Shown here: in pieces, positions 18,375 through 25,842 of the stretch | Numbering within the stretch: the first letter of the stretch is position 1 | Layout of the letters: each line of letters begins with the position of its first letter | Source of the DNA: Mesorhizobium sp. WSM4904 | GTDB lineage: Bacteria > Pseudomonadota > Alphaproteobacteria > Rhizobiales > Rhizobiaceae | NCBI RefSeq assembly: GCF_029674545.1 | Contig: NZ_CP121354.1 | Span: 6,147,001-6,211,000, forward strand | Length of the DNA: 64,000 nt | Direction: 5' to 3' | Notes under the pieces: model-generated | Seen by the model: only the letters and a program-made list of their open reading frames with translations | What the model was told of the DNA's origin: nothing | The model's database searches: none | Translations under genes and position numbers: made by a program

Positions 18375-18500
18375 AGCATTTCACCGTTTCACGGAAACGG
18401 CGAACCGCTCTATCTCTTTGTTTTGGCGCAATTTCGGACGGAAGGCTACGGCGAGGTCGCCGAGCCCGACCGCCTCACACTTTTCCTGGTATTGCTCTAG
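18373..18500. repeat. Two-hairpin intergenic repeat, copy A (with insertion)
   Basis: First stem GAGCATTTCACCGTTT / AAACGGCGAACCGCTC, then TATCTCTTTGTTTTG, then a second stem ending TTGCTCTAG. Compared with the other copies this one carries about 25 extra bases (CTACGGCGAGGTCGCC...) between the two parts. It begins at the stop codon of the Crp/Fnr gene, and the T-rich spacer after the first stem gives it terminator character. Confidence 0.85.
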
Positions 18501-18809
18501 ATTTACGGATCCAACCATGCTGGCGTGATGCCTCCCGCCTCCAGGCGGGCAGCATGGCTGCGTGCCTGCAACCAGCGGCGCAGCTTCCCTAAAATCGGAA
18601 ATTTACGAAAAATTAACCTAGGTTAGCGACCCCTAATAATTCGGTCCTAGAGTAACGTTAGCCGTTCTTCGCTGGGGTAGGCGTGGAACTGCCATGTCAG
18701 AATGAAGCGATCCAGCTCAAAACAGGGCGGGCGGGGTCACTTTTCCACATTCTAGAACAAGGGGTAGTCGGCCGCCGGCGGCGGCTCGTGTGCAAAAAGG
18801 GTGGGTAGT
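18501..18809 (+). promoter_or_regulatory. Long control region of the LuxR-type gene
   Basis: 309 bp holding a hairpin CCCGCC-tcca-GGCGGG, an AT-rich stretch with the palindrome AACCTAGGTT, and an AAGGGGTAGT motif at 18759-18768. The length and structure suggest complex control, possibly autoregulation. The GTG at 18801 was rejected as start because AAAAAGGG lies about 10 nt upstream of ATG 18810. No promoter boxes are certain. Confidence 0.45.
18759..18768 (+). promoter_or_regulatory. AAGGGGTA motif, site 1 (LuxR-type regulator)
   Basis: AAGGGGTAGT on the coding strand, 41 bases before the start of the LuxR-type gene. One of six good copies of a motif that recurs upstream of EPS genes in this window. 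Confidence 0.4.
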
Positions 18810-19562
18810 ATGAGTTCAACAGCAGGACTGGTTAATTACACCTCGATAAATCAGCCAAGAATTCCGATCAGCGGAATTGAAAGTGCTCCTCAAAAGGAAT
18901 GCCTCCTCATACTGGATGGAAGGGCCTTGGACCGAGAATGTCTTGCATCGGCCCTCGTAGACCACGAACTCGGCATGGCGGTCGCGGCCATGGGTTCAAT
19001 CGAAGAATGGCGCATGAAGAAGAGTTCGGTACCTCCCCTGGTCGCCATACTCTTCAACCTTGGCGGTCGGAAGATCACCGATCATGCCACGGCGGACGAG
19101 ATCAGGCGGATATCGTCTGAGTTCAAATCGATCCCCGTGGTCGTCCTGGCCGACAATGAAGACCTCGCACAGATACTGGCAGCTCTCGAATGTGGCGCGC
19201 GAGGCTACATTCCGACCTCGGTCGGTATCGACGTGTGTGTCGAAGCGATCAACCTGGCGGCAGCCGGCGGCATCTTTGTCCCGGCAAGCAGCGTTCTTTC
19301 CATGCGTCATCTGATCGACTCCGACAGCCGCGACACGCAGCCTTTGTCGAGAATGTTCACGCAGAGGCAGACCGAGGTCGCCCAGGCACTCCGGCGCGGG
19401 AAGGCGAACAAGATCATCGCCTACGAACTGAACCTGCGCGAGAGCACAGTGAAGGTGCATATTCGAAATATCATGAAGAAACTGAAGGCGACCAACCGCA
19501 CGGAAGTCGCCTACAAAGTCAACGATCTCTTCGCGGAAGGAGTTGCCGCGGAGCGACCTTAA
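18810..19562 (+). CDS. LuxR-family regulator with degenerate receiver domain
   Basis: 250-aa protein. The N-terminal half has the shape of a response-regulator receiver (LLILDGRALDRECLASAL, then VVVLADNEDLAQILAALECGARGYIPT), but the strand that should carry the phosphorylated Asp reads VAILFNLGG with no Asp, and the conserved Lys position has become Thr. The C-terminal half is a normal LuxR helix-turn-helix (FTQRQTEVAQALRRGKANK, NLRESTVKVHIRNIMKKL). It is therefore probably not controlled by phosphorylation. Flanked by repeat copies A and B and by the EPS locus; related rhizobial LuxR proteins sit beside polysaccharide genes, so an EPS role is an inference. Confidence 0.88.
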   Translation: MSSTAGLVNYTSINQPRIPISGIESAPQKECLLILDGRALDRECLASALVDHELGMAVAAMGSIEEWRMKKSSVPPLVAILFNLGGRKITDHATADEIRRISSEFKSIPVVVLADNEDLAQILAALECGARGYIPTSVGIDVCVEAINLAAAGGIFVPASSVLSMRHLIDSDSRDTQPLSRMFTQRQTEVAQALRRGKANKIIAYELNLRESTVKVHIRNIMKKLKATNRTEVAYKVNDLFAEGVAAERP

Positions 19563-19565
19563 ACG

Positions 19566-19671
19566 CTAGAGCGGTTCACCGTTTCACGGAAACGGCGAAC
19601 CGCTCTATCTTCTTGTTTTGACGCAATTCCGGACGGAAAACCGCTCACACTTTTCCTGGAATTGCTCTAGA
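19566..19671. repeat. Two-hairpin intergenic repeat, copy B
   Basis: Complete copy directly after the LuxR-type gene stop: first stem GAGCGGTTCACCGTTT / AAACGGCGAACCGCTC (15 of 16 paired), T-rich spacer, second stem GCAATTCC / GGAATTGC. The T-rich spacer after stem one would end transcription from the LuxR-type gene. Confidence 0.9.
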
Positions 19672-19693
19672 ACGGCCCGCCGTCGCGGGCCGT
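19672..19693 (+). terminator. Perfect GC-rich hairpin after repeat copy B
   Basis: ACGGCCCGC and GCGGGCCGT pair perfectly over 9 bp with a 4-nt loop, followed by ATCTATT. It sits 110 bases after the LuxR-type gene stop and could be a back-up terminator, though the T tract is poor. Confidence 0.5.
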
Positions 19694-19721
19694 ATCTATT
19701 GCTTCGACTGAAGTAAGCACC

Positions 19722-19756
19722 GGGGCCTCCGTTGCCTTTGCGGCAGCGGAGGCCCC
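19722..19756 (+). terminator. Second GC-rich hairpin
   Basis: GGGGCCTCCG (19722-19731) pairs with CGGAGGCCCC (19747-19756), with an inner GCC/GGC pairing in the loop. A very stable stem but without a T tract, so terminator function is uncertain; it may be the remnant of an old gene end or another palindromic element. Confidence 0.45.
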
Positions 19757-19831
19757 CAGACAGACTGTCCGGCCTGGTCCGAGCTTCCCGACAATTGGAG
19801 CCTCTGGTGGTGTCAAGTTGGACCGGCGCGC

Positions 19832-19935
19832 CAGAACGCTTCACAGTTTCACGGAAACGGCGAACCGCTCTATCTCTTTGTTCTGACGCAATTCCGGACA
19901 GAAAGCCGCTCACACCTTTCCTGGAATTGCTTTAG
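19832..19935. repeat. Two-hairpin intergenic repeat, copy C
   Basis: Copy upstream of the aminotransferase gene, with several substitutions (GAACGCTTCACAGTTT at the start, TTGCTTTAG at the end) relative to copy B. Both stems can still form. Confidence 0.85.
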
Positions 19936-20095
19936 AAGTTCGCTGCGTCCGCTCGGTGCGCCAAATGCTGCTCCGCCGCTTCCTGTCACCGATAGTACGA
20001 AGCTATCCGCCATAAGTGCTAACCGATGATCTTATGGAGAACGCGAAATCCCGGGCCGAACATGTAGATACTGTGTCGGAATGGAGTTTTCGCGC

Positions 20096-21514
20096 ATGTC
20101 TGAGCAAGGTCTTCGTTTTCCAAGATCCGTCCACCTGCAGAAACGCGGCCGCCAACTGATCCCCGGCGGATGTCACACCTACGCAAAAGGGGAGGATCAA
20201 TATCCTGTCCTTGCTCCGGGTTTCATCGAGCGCGGTCTGGGTTGCCGCGTCTGGGACGTCGACGGCCACGAATACATCGAATACGGCATGGGCAATCGCG
20301 CCGTCGGGCTTGGGCACGCTTACCCGAGCGTGCTGAGCGCCGTGGAAGCCGCTCTGGTCGGCGGCTGCAATTTCACGCGGCCCGCGAAGATCGAAGTCGA
20401 CTGCGCCGAGACGTTCCTGGAGCTGATCGGTGCGCAGATGGTAAAATTCTGCAAGGATGGGTCGGATGCCACTTCGGGCGCCGTCCGCCTTGCCCGCGCC
20501 TACACGGGCCGCGATCTCGTTGCCTGCTGCGCCGACCACCCGTTCTTTTCGACGGACGATTGGTTCATTGGAACCACGCCGATGAATGCGGGAATTCCGG
20601 AGGCGGTCCAGAAGCTGACCGTCACCTTCCGCTACAACGATATCGCCAGCGTCAAAGATCTCTTTGAGAGATATCCGGGCAAGTTGGCAGCGTTGATCCT
20701 TGAACCGTCCCGCGGCGACGATCCTGCGAACGGGTTCTTGCACGAGGTGCAACGTCTCTGCAGGGAAAATGGCGCGCTGCTCATTCTCGACGAGATGATC
20801 ACCGGCTTCAGATGGCATGCGGCCGGGGCGCAGAAACTGTACGGAATCGAGCCAGACCTGTCGACATTCGGCAAGGCACTCGGCAACGGGTTTTCCGTCT
20901 CCGCCCTGGCGGGGAAACGCGAATATATGCGTCTCGGCGGCCTGGAGCAAACGGACCGTCCAAGGGTGTTTCTGCTGTCGACCACGCATGGCGCGGAGAC
21001 TCATGCGCTCGCGGCGGCGATCGCAACCATGCGGGTCTACCAGAACGAGCCCGTGATCGAGCACCTTTATGCCCAGGGAACAAAACTGAGGGAAGGGATC
21101 GAACAGGCCGCCAGACAGCATGGAGTGGATCAGCACTTCAAGGTCACCGGTCGTCCTTGCTGCCTGGCATTTGCCACGCTCGATCTCGACGGCAAACCGT
21201 CGCAGACCTACCGCTCGCTGTTCCTGCAGGAGACGATCAGGCGTGGGGTGCTCATGCCGTCCCTGGTCGTCAGCTACACGCACGACGACGACGCCATCAT
21301 GAAGACTATCGAGGCTGTCGACGGAGCCTTGGCGGTCTATGCGCGGGCACTGGATTCGGGAGCGGACCATTTGTTGGTCGGGCGTCCCTCGCGGGTCGTG
21401 TTCCGCCGCTACAACAGCGGCGATGAGCGGGCCGAAATGATCGCGGAGAGTTCCGAAATCGCGACGGGCGCGATCGAGAGGCAATCGGAAAGCCGGCTCG
21501 CAGCGACAGCTTGA
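20096..21514 (+). CDS. Class-III aminotransferase, glutamate-1-semialdehyde aminomutase-like
   Basis: 472-aa PLP enzyme. It has the class-III fold: HLQKRGRQLIPGGCHTYAKG, VWDVDGHEYIEYGMG, KFCKDGSDATSGAVRLARA, the DE pair in LLILDEMITGFRW, and the PLP-binding Lys (about residue 260) in STFGKALGNGFSVS. The closest known type is HemL, but rhizobia make 5-aminolevulinate by HemA, and this copy lies beside EPS sugar-modifying genes, so it more likely moves an amino group on a keto-sugar or small metabolite; that is inference. ATG 20096 has TGGAG about 10 nt upstream; ATG 20081 is also possible. Flanked by repeat copies C and D. Confidence 0.85.
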   Translation: MSEQGLRFPRSVHLQKRGRQLIPGGCHTYAKGEDQYPVLAPGFIERGLGCRVWDVDGHEYIEYGMGNRAVGLGHAYPSVLSAVEAALVGGCNFTRPAKIEVDCAETFLELIGAQMVKFCKDGSDATSGAVRLARAYTGRDLVACCADHPFFSTDDWFIGTTPMNAGIPEAVQKLTVTFRYNDIASVKDLFERYPGKLAALILEPSRGDDPANGFLHEVQRLCRENGALLILDEMITGFRWHAAGAQKLYGIEPDLSTFGKALGNGFSVSALAGKREYMRLGGLEQTDRPRVFLLSTTHGAETHALAAAIATMRVYQNEPVIEHLYAQGTKLREGIEQAARQHGVDQHFKVTGRPCCLAFATLDLDGKPSQTYRSLFLQETIRRGVLMPSLVVSYTHDDDAIMKTIEAVDGALAVYARALDSGADHLLVGRPSRVVFRRYNSGDERAEMIAESSEIATGAIERQSESRLAATA

Positions 21515-21619
21515 CTAGATCGGTTCATCGTTTCACGGAAACGCCGAACCGCTCTAACTCTTTGTTTTTACGCAATTCCGGACGGAAAACCGCTCACACT
21601 TTTCCTGGAATTGCTCTAA
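21515..21619. repeat. Two-hairpin intergenic repeat, copy D
   Basis: Begins at the stop codon of the aminotransferase gene; first stem GATCGGTTCATCGTTT / AAACGCCGAACCGCTC, then a T-rich spacer (CTCTTTGTTTTTA) and the second stem. Probably serves as the terminator of the gene. Confidence 0.88.
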
Positions 21620-21721
21620 CTGAAAGCGCCTTCGGTCCCTTCGATCCGGGCACCAACAATCACCCGACCGCAGACTGCAAGCTTTCGTCAAGTGAGACGA
21701 TGGAGAGGGACCTTCCTGAAC

Positions 21722-22066
21722 TCACGGTCCTGCAAGTACAGAATCCGCTGATTGATCTGCAGTGACCTCAGGTCCAGGGAAGGTGTATTTGCCCAGCCAG
21801 TTGACGGCTTCCTCGATCGTATCGAAATTCTTGTGTTGCCCCGTGAGCAACCCGAAACCTGTCTCAAGGAACCATTTGCCCTTGGTTGAATAGGTCTCCT
21901 CGTCGATCCGGGTAAGTATAGCGACCAGCTGGTCGAACTTCCATACTAGAATACCGGACTCTCCGCCCTCAACCGTTCCTATTCGGGCCTCGTTGAGCGA
22001 AAACCCCGGAGCAAGTCTGGCGTGGCCCACCTTGATTTTTCCCCTCGAACTCCACACGCACGACAA
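21722..22066 (-). CDS. Hypothetical protein
   Basis: 114-aa soluble protein with a natural composition: ILVWKFDQLVAILTRIDEET, KGKWFLETGFGLLTGQ, IEEAVNWLGKYTFPGPE. No signal peptide, membrane segment or recognised domain. It is transcribed in the same direction as the PIG-L, cytidylyltransferase and methyltransferase genes and lies about 150 bp after them, so it could be read through from that operon. The start is uncertain; no strong ribosome-binding site is seen. Unknown function. Confidence 0.55.
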   Translation of the reverse strand: MSCVWSSRGKIKVGHARLAPGFSLNEARIGTVEGGESGILVWKFDQLVAILTRIDEETYSTKGKWFLETGFGLLTGQHKNFDTIEEAVNWLGKYTFPGPEVTADQSADSVLAGP

Positions 22067-22116
22067 AAATGCCTAGCGTGGATCGCTTCTTCTGTGTTCG
22101 GTCTTTTTGTTGCGAA

Positions 22117-22136
22117 CGTCGTCCTGCCGGACGACG
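22117..22136 (-). terminator. Hairpin downstream of the sugar-modification operon
   Basis: CGTCGTCC and GGACGACG form a perfect 8-bp stem with a 4-nt loop, 80 bases after the PIG-L stop. On the operon strand it is followed by TTCGCAACAAAAAG rather than a T tract, so it may be a Rho-dependent or bidirectional end. Confidence 0.35.
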
Positions 22137-22218
22137 GGTAAGTTTGTTAGCAGATCGTCAGATACGTTCAAAGGCCCTTTCGCTCGTCATCCACTGTTGG
22201 TTTTTTGGTGGCGTCCCA

Positions 22219-22872
22219 CTAGAAAATATTGGCTTTTCGGAGCGTGAAAGCCTCGGCGAAATGCTCGGGCGCCCGGCACTCCATGCCGCGCAATCGGGCA
22301 AGTCCGACGAAGGTCTCGCGGTCGAACCAGTCCTTGGAGCGCTGCGTCCCGAAGTGCTCGTGGAGAAGCTCGATCTTGCGCTCGAGAACCTTGGCCGCAA
22401 GCGGCACATAGGCATTGGGCTGGCCAAGGTCGCCGTCCCACTTCGGGATCTCGTATTCGAGCACCAGATGATCGCGGAAAACGTTCCAGGTCAATTGATT
22501 GACCTCTCGATGATCCTGATGGGCGTCGAACCTGGAGTGCGTAAACACCACGTCGGGGTTGATCCGTGACCGCAGATCGATCAGCCAATGCTTTATCGAT
22601 CGGCTATGGGCTGGAAAGTAGCTGTCTTCGAAATCGGCGACGTCGACCGTGGACGCGTTCGATCCTTCGAGGAAGGATTTCGCCGATGCCCTGGCCTCGG
22701 CCGATCGCTGCCCGCCGGCGCTCAACACGCACCAATGGACGTTCAGTTTGACCCCCGACGCGATCAGGCTGAGGATCGTGCCTCCCGCTCCGATCTCGAT
22801 GTCGTCGGAATGGGCGCCGAGGCAGAGGATCGAGACTTCCTCCCCTCGACGCGCGAGGCCAAGCCCCTTCAT
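22219..22872 (-). CDS. PIG-L family deacetylase
   Basis: 217-aa zinc-dependent N-deacetylase of the PIG-L/LmbE family. The metal site is CLGAHSDDIEIGAGG near the N-terminus and HQDHREV in the middle; the usual HPDD is HSDD here, which keeps the His-Asp-Asp ligands. Family members remove acetyl groups from N-acetylated sugars or formyl/acetyl-amino sugars. ATG 22872 was chosen because it overlaps the cytidylyltransferase stop by 4 nt (ATGA) and starts the domain properly. In this operon it most likely acts on the sugar being built from CDP-glucose. Confidence 0.88.
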   Translation of the reverse strand: MKGLGLARRGEEVSILCLGAHSDDIEIGAGGTILSLIASGVKLNVHWCVLSAGGQRSAEARASAKSFLEGSNASTVDVADFEDSYFPAHSRSIKHWLIDLRSRINPDVVFTHSRFDAHQDHREVNQLTWNVFRDHLVLEYEIPKWDGDLGQPNAYVPLAAKVLERKIELLHEHFGTQRSKDWFDRETFVGLARLRGMECRAPEHFAEAFTLRKANIF

Positions 22873-23684
22873 GATGCAGCCATCACCATGCTGCGTCTGA
22901 TTTTCTCGGCGGTGGTCTTCCGGTTCCAGGGCATGTCGCCCTTCTCGACCATGTCTTCCAGCGACTGCCAATCGCGCAGTGTATCCATCGAGCGCCAGAA
23001 GCCTTCATGCTTGTATGCCATCAGCATGTTGTCGTCGATCAGCCGCCTGAAAGGTTCGATAACGAGCTCCTCGCCGTCTCGCATGTAGTCGAAGATTTCC
23101 GGCCGGAACACGAAGTACCCGCCGTTGATCCAGATCTCCGAAGTCTCGGTCGTGCGGAACTCGCGCACCCGGCCGTCCTCGGCGATGTCGGCCAGATGAT
23201 AGGTCAGCGGCGCCCGCACTGCGAGAAAGCAGCCGATCTTGCCGCTGGCCTCGAACTTCGCGATCATGTCGTCGAGGTCGACATTGGTCAGACCGTCGGA
23301 ATAGTTGGCCAGGAACATCTTCTCGTTCTTGACGTGGTCCTGCGCCGCCCACAGGCGCTCCCCGATGTTGCGCCAGATGCCGGTGTCGAGCAGGGTGATG
23401 CTCCAGTCCTTGACCGCGTCGCCAAGCAGCTTCACGTCCTGGCCGCCATGCGTGACGATGCAATCGGAGAAGGTCTGTGGCCGGGTGTTCAGGAAGAAAT
23501 CCTTGATGACGTTGGCCTTGTAGCCCAGGCATAGGACGAACTCGTCATGCCCGTAGTCGCTGTACCATTGCATGACGTGGCGCAGGATCGGCTGATGGCC
23601 GAGCGGTATCATCGGCTTCGGTATGCTGTCGGAATAGTCGCGGATCCGCGTGCCGCGGCCGCCGCAGAAAAGGACGACTTTCAT
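22869..23684 (-). CDS. rfbF: Glucose-1-phosphate cytidylyltransferase
   Basis: 271-aa nucleotidyltransferase making CDP-glucose from CTP and glucose-1-phosphate, first step of CDP-sugar pathways. The signature loop is VVLFCGGRGTRIRDYSDSIP with KPM, followed by LGHQPILRHVMQWYSDYGH; NGGYFVFRPEIFDYM is also typical of RfbF. The start overlaps the methyltransferase stop by 4 nt and the end overlaps PIG-L by 4 nt, so all three are coupled. A CDP-glucose 4,6-dehydratase (RfbG), its usual partner, is not found in the window. Confidence 0.93.
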   Translation of the reverse strand: MKVVLFCGGRGTRIRDYSDSIPKPMIPLGHQPILRHVMQWYSDYGHDEFVLCLGYKANVIKDFFLNTRPQTFSDCIVTHGGQDVKLLGDAVKDWSITLLDTGIWRNIGERLWAAQDHVKNEKMFLANYSDGLTNVDLDDMIAKFEASGKIGCFLAVRAPLTYHLADIAEDGRVREFRTTETSEIWINGGYFVFRPEIFDYMRDGEELVIEPFRRLIDDNMLMAYKHEGFWRSMDTLRDWQSLEDMVEKGDMPWNRKTTAEKIRRSMVMAAS

Positions 23685-24976
23685 CTCGATAACTCCGATG
23701 GATCGATCACTGCCACGAAAGGAATCGGCACCACGAACTTCGCGCCCCAAGCGGCGACGTGGTGCATCTGCTTGATGATTTCGTCCTTCAAGTTCCACGG
23801 CAGGATCAGGATGTAGTCCGGCTTCGCATGGTCGATCGCCTCGATCGGCTTGATCGGGATGTGCATTCCCGGTGTGAAGCGGCCGTGCTTGTAGGGATTT
23901 CGGTCGACCGTGAAGTCGAGGAAGTCGGTGCCGATGGCGCAATAGTTGAGCAGCGTGTTGCCCTTGCCGGGCGCGCCATAGCCGCAAATCCTCTTGCCTT
24001 CGCTTTTGGCCGAGATCAGGAACGCCAGGAGATCGCGCTTCGCGCGCTGGGCCTTTTCACCGAAGGAGGCGTAGGTCGCCATTTCCGTGAGCCCGTGCCG
24101 CTTTTCGCGATCGAGAAGTTTGGCGACGCGGTCGTTGACACTCCAGCTGCTGTCCTCGTTGGCGAGATAGACACGCAGTGAGCCGCCATGCGTCGGCAGT
24201 TCCTCGACGTCGATCACGCGCAAGCCGTGACGGCTCGCCATCAGCTCGATGGTCAGCAACGAGAAATATGAAAAATGCTCGTGGTAGATGGTGTCGAACT
24301 GATTTTCGGCCATCAGCCGTTCGATATGCGGGAATTCGAGGGTGACCACGCCTTCCGGCTTGAGCAGGATCTTCATCCCGGCGACGAAGTCGTTGAGGTC
24401 CGGCACCTGCGCCAGGACGTTGTTGCCGACGATGAGATCGGCGCGAAGTCCTTCGCTCACCATCTGAAGCGCCAGCCGCACTCCGAAGAAGTCGACGCGC
24501 GTGGGCACGCCCTTGTCGACCGCGGCCTGGGCGACGTTGGCCGCCGGCTCGACGCCAAGCACTGGAACACCGAGCGGCAGGAAGTGCTGCAGCAGGTAAC
24601 CGTCGTTGCTCGCGAGTTCTACCACGAAGCTGTCGGCGCCAAGGCCAAGTCGCTTCGTGACAGACTCACAATAGGCTTTGGCGTGGGCTACCCAGCTCGT
24701 CGAGAAGGAGGAGAAGTAGGCGTATTCGCTGAAGATGGTCTCGGCGCTGATATACTCCTTGAGCTGCACCAAATAGCAGGTGTCGCAAACCAGGACGTTG
24801 AGCGGATAATAGAGTTCCATATGGTCGAGTTGGTCGGCCCGCAGGAAACTCTCGCAGGGCGGGGACATGCCAAGGTCCACCAGCGTGTGGCGCAGACGCG
24901 ATCCGCAGAGCCGGCAGCCGACTGGCCGGCGCCCCATGTCGTGATCGCGGACGACTTCGATCGCCTGAATGTTCAT
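23681..24976 (-). CDS. SAM-dependent sugar C-methyltransferase (zinc-binding N-terminal domain)
   Basis: 431-aa enzyme with the three-part plan of TylC3/NovU-type sugar C-methyltransferases: an N-terminal zinc finger (CRLCGSRL, then VCDTCYLVQ), a central SAM-binding Rossmann domain (FVVELASNDGYLLQHF, GVEPAANVAQAA) and the C-terminal domain with GYGAPGKGNTLLNYC and FTVDRNPYKHGRFTPG. Such enzymes add a methyl branch at C-3 of 4-keto-6-deoxy sugars. With RfbF and the RfbC-like epimerase it indicates a C-methyl-branched deoxysugar in the EPS; the exact sugar is not determined. First gene of the three-gene coupled operon. Confidence 0.9.
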   Translation of the reverse strand: MNIQAIEVVRDHDMGRRPVGCRLCGSRLRHTLVDLGMSPPCESFLRADQLDHMELYYPLNVLVCDTCYLVQLKEYISAETIFSEYAYFSSFSTSWVAHAKAYCESVTKRLGLGADSFVVELASNDGYLLQHFLPLGVPVLGVEPAANVAQAAVDKGVPTRVDFFGVRLALQMVSEGLRADLIVGNNVLAQVPDLNDFVAGMKILLKPEGVVTLEFPHIERLMAENQFDTIYHEHFSYFSLLTIELMASRHGLRVIDVEELPTHGGSLRVYLANEDSSWSVNDRVAKLLDREKRHGLTEMATYASFGEKAQRAKRDLLAFLISAKSEGKRICGYGAPGKGNTLLNYCAIGTDFLDFTVDRNPYKHGRFTPGMHIPIKPIEAIDHAKPDYILILPWNLKDEIIKQMHHVAAWGAKFVVPIPFVAVIDPSELSR

Positions 24977-25296
24977 TCCTGCTCCTGCCCGATTGAATTG
25001 AAGAAGGAAACGCGGTGGCCTGACGATGAACCTGTGCCTGCCGCGTCTCCCCAGGTGGATGAAAGCAACTTAGATTCGAGTGCCCGCGGGTTCGATTTGC
25101 CAATCCGTTGGGTGCCTTAAGCCTTATGGAGAAACCGCGGGGGGCATCACCCCGCCCAGCCCACCGAAGGGGTAGTGCGATCGGCCGGGCGTACCGCGAT
25201 CGGAGGCTCCGATAAGGCTTTGGTAGCTCTTCCAGCCCAGGCATGCCCTATCGACAATCCGACCGGCTGTCTTGCCACCTCGAGGCCAAGGTCGAC
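24977..25296. promoter_or_regulatory. Divergent control region (methyltransferase operon / RfbC-like gene)
   Basis: 320 bp holding both promoters. It contains a GC hairpin (CGGGG...CCCCG near 25137-25156), the AAGGGGTAGTG motif, and two imperfect repeats of GCGATCGG (25177 and 25197). No certain promoter boxes. Confidence 0.4.
25167..25177 (+). promoter_or_regulatory. AAGGGGTA motif, site 2
   Basis: AAGGGGTAGTG, 119 bases before the RfbC-like start and in the same orientation. It matches site 1 over ten bases and the site at 31543-31554 over eleven. Confidence 0.4.
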
Positions 25297-25836
25297 ATGC
25301 GATTTACTGAGACGAAGCTGAGCGGTGTCTGGCTGATCGAGCCGACGCCCATAGTCGACGACCGCGGTTCCTTCACGCGCCTGTTCTGCGAAAAGGAGAT
25401 GGCCGATTGCGGGCTGGCAACGCGCTTTGTCCAGCACAGCCGGTCGCATTCGGTCAAAAGAGGCACGCTGCGCGGTTTGCATTATCAGCAGGAGCCATAT
25501 TCGGAAGTGAAGCTTGTCTCCTGCGTCCGCGGCGCGATCTTCGACGTCGTGGTGGACTTGCGCCTGAACTCGCCGACACGCCACAATTGGCTGGCCTTCG
25601 AGCTCACTCCCGAGAACATGAGGCAGGTCTACATCCCTGCCGGATTCGCCCATGGGCTCCAGACGCTCACGAACGATGCCGAAGTCTCCTACTTGATCTC
25701 GCAGTTCTACACGCCGCATGCATCGACGGGCCTGCGCTACAACGACCCTGCCTTCTCGATAAACTGGCCTTTGATGCCGACCGCGATGTCGGAAAGGGAC
25801 CTGAACTGGCCGCTGCTGAAGAACCTGGTTTCCTAG
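25297..25836 (+). CDS. dTDP-4-dehydrorhamnose 3,5-epimerase-like protein (RfbC family)
   Basis: 179-aa cupin-fold sugar epimerase. Typical features are IVDDRGSFTRLFCE, the catalytic-base region GTLRGLHYQ (His in RGLHYQ), GAIFDVVVDLR, and VYIPAGFAHGLQTL followed by a YxxF-type loop. RfbC normally epimerises C3 and C5 of dTDP-4-keto-6-deoxyglucose. RfbABD are absent here and CDP-sugar genes are next door, so this may act on a CDP-linked 4-keto-sugar instead. ATG 25297 starts the domain; an in-frame ATG at 25243 would add 18 unusual residues. Convergent with the DUF4910 gene. Confidence 0.85.
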   Translation: MRFTETKLSGVWLIEPTPIVDDRGSFTRLFCEKEMADCGLATRFVQHSRSHSVKRGTLRGLHYQQEPYSEVKLVSCVRGAIFDVVVDLRLNSPTRHNWLAFELTPENMRQVYIPAGFAHGLQTLTNDAEVSYLISQFYTPHASTGLRYNDPAFSINWPLMPTAMSERDLNWPLLKNLVS

Positions 25837-25842
25837 AGCGGC

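Noticed and set aside
20003..21484. Minus-strand 493-residue frame over the aminotransferase
   Set aside because: Shadow of the aminotransferase gene, which has the PLP lysine and a ribosome-binding site.
20096..21514. Aminotransferase as the haem-pathway HemL
   Set aside because: Alphaproteobacteria such as rhizobia normally make 5-aminolevulinate with HemA, and the gene context is EPS, so the haem role was not adopted, though it is not excluded.
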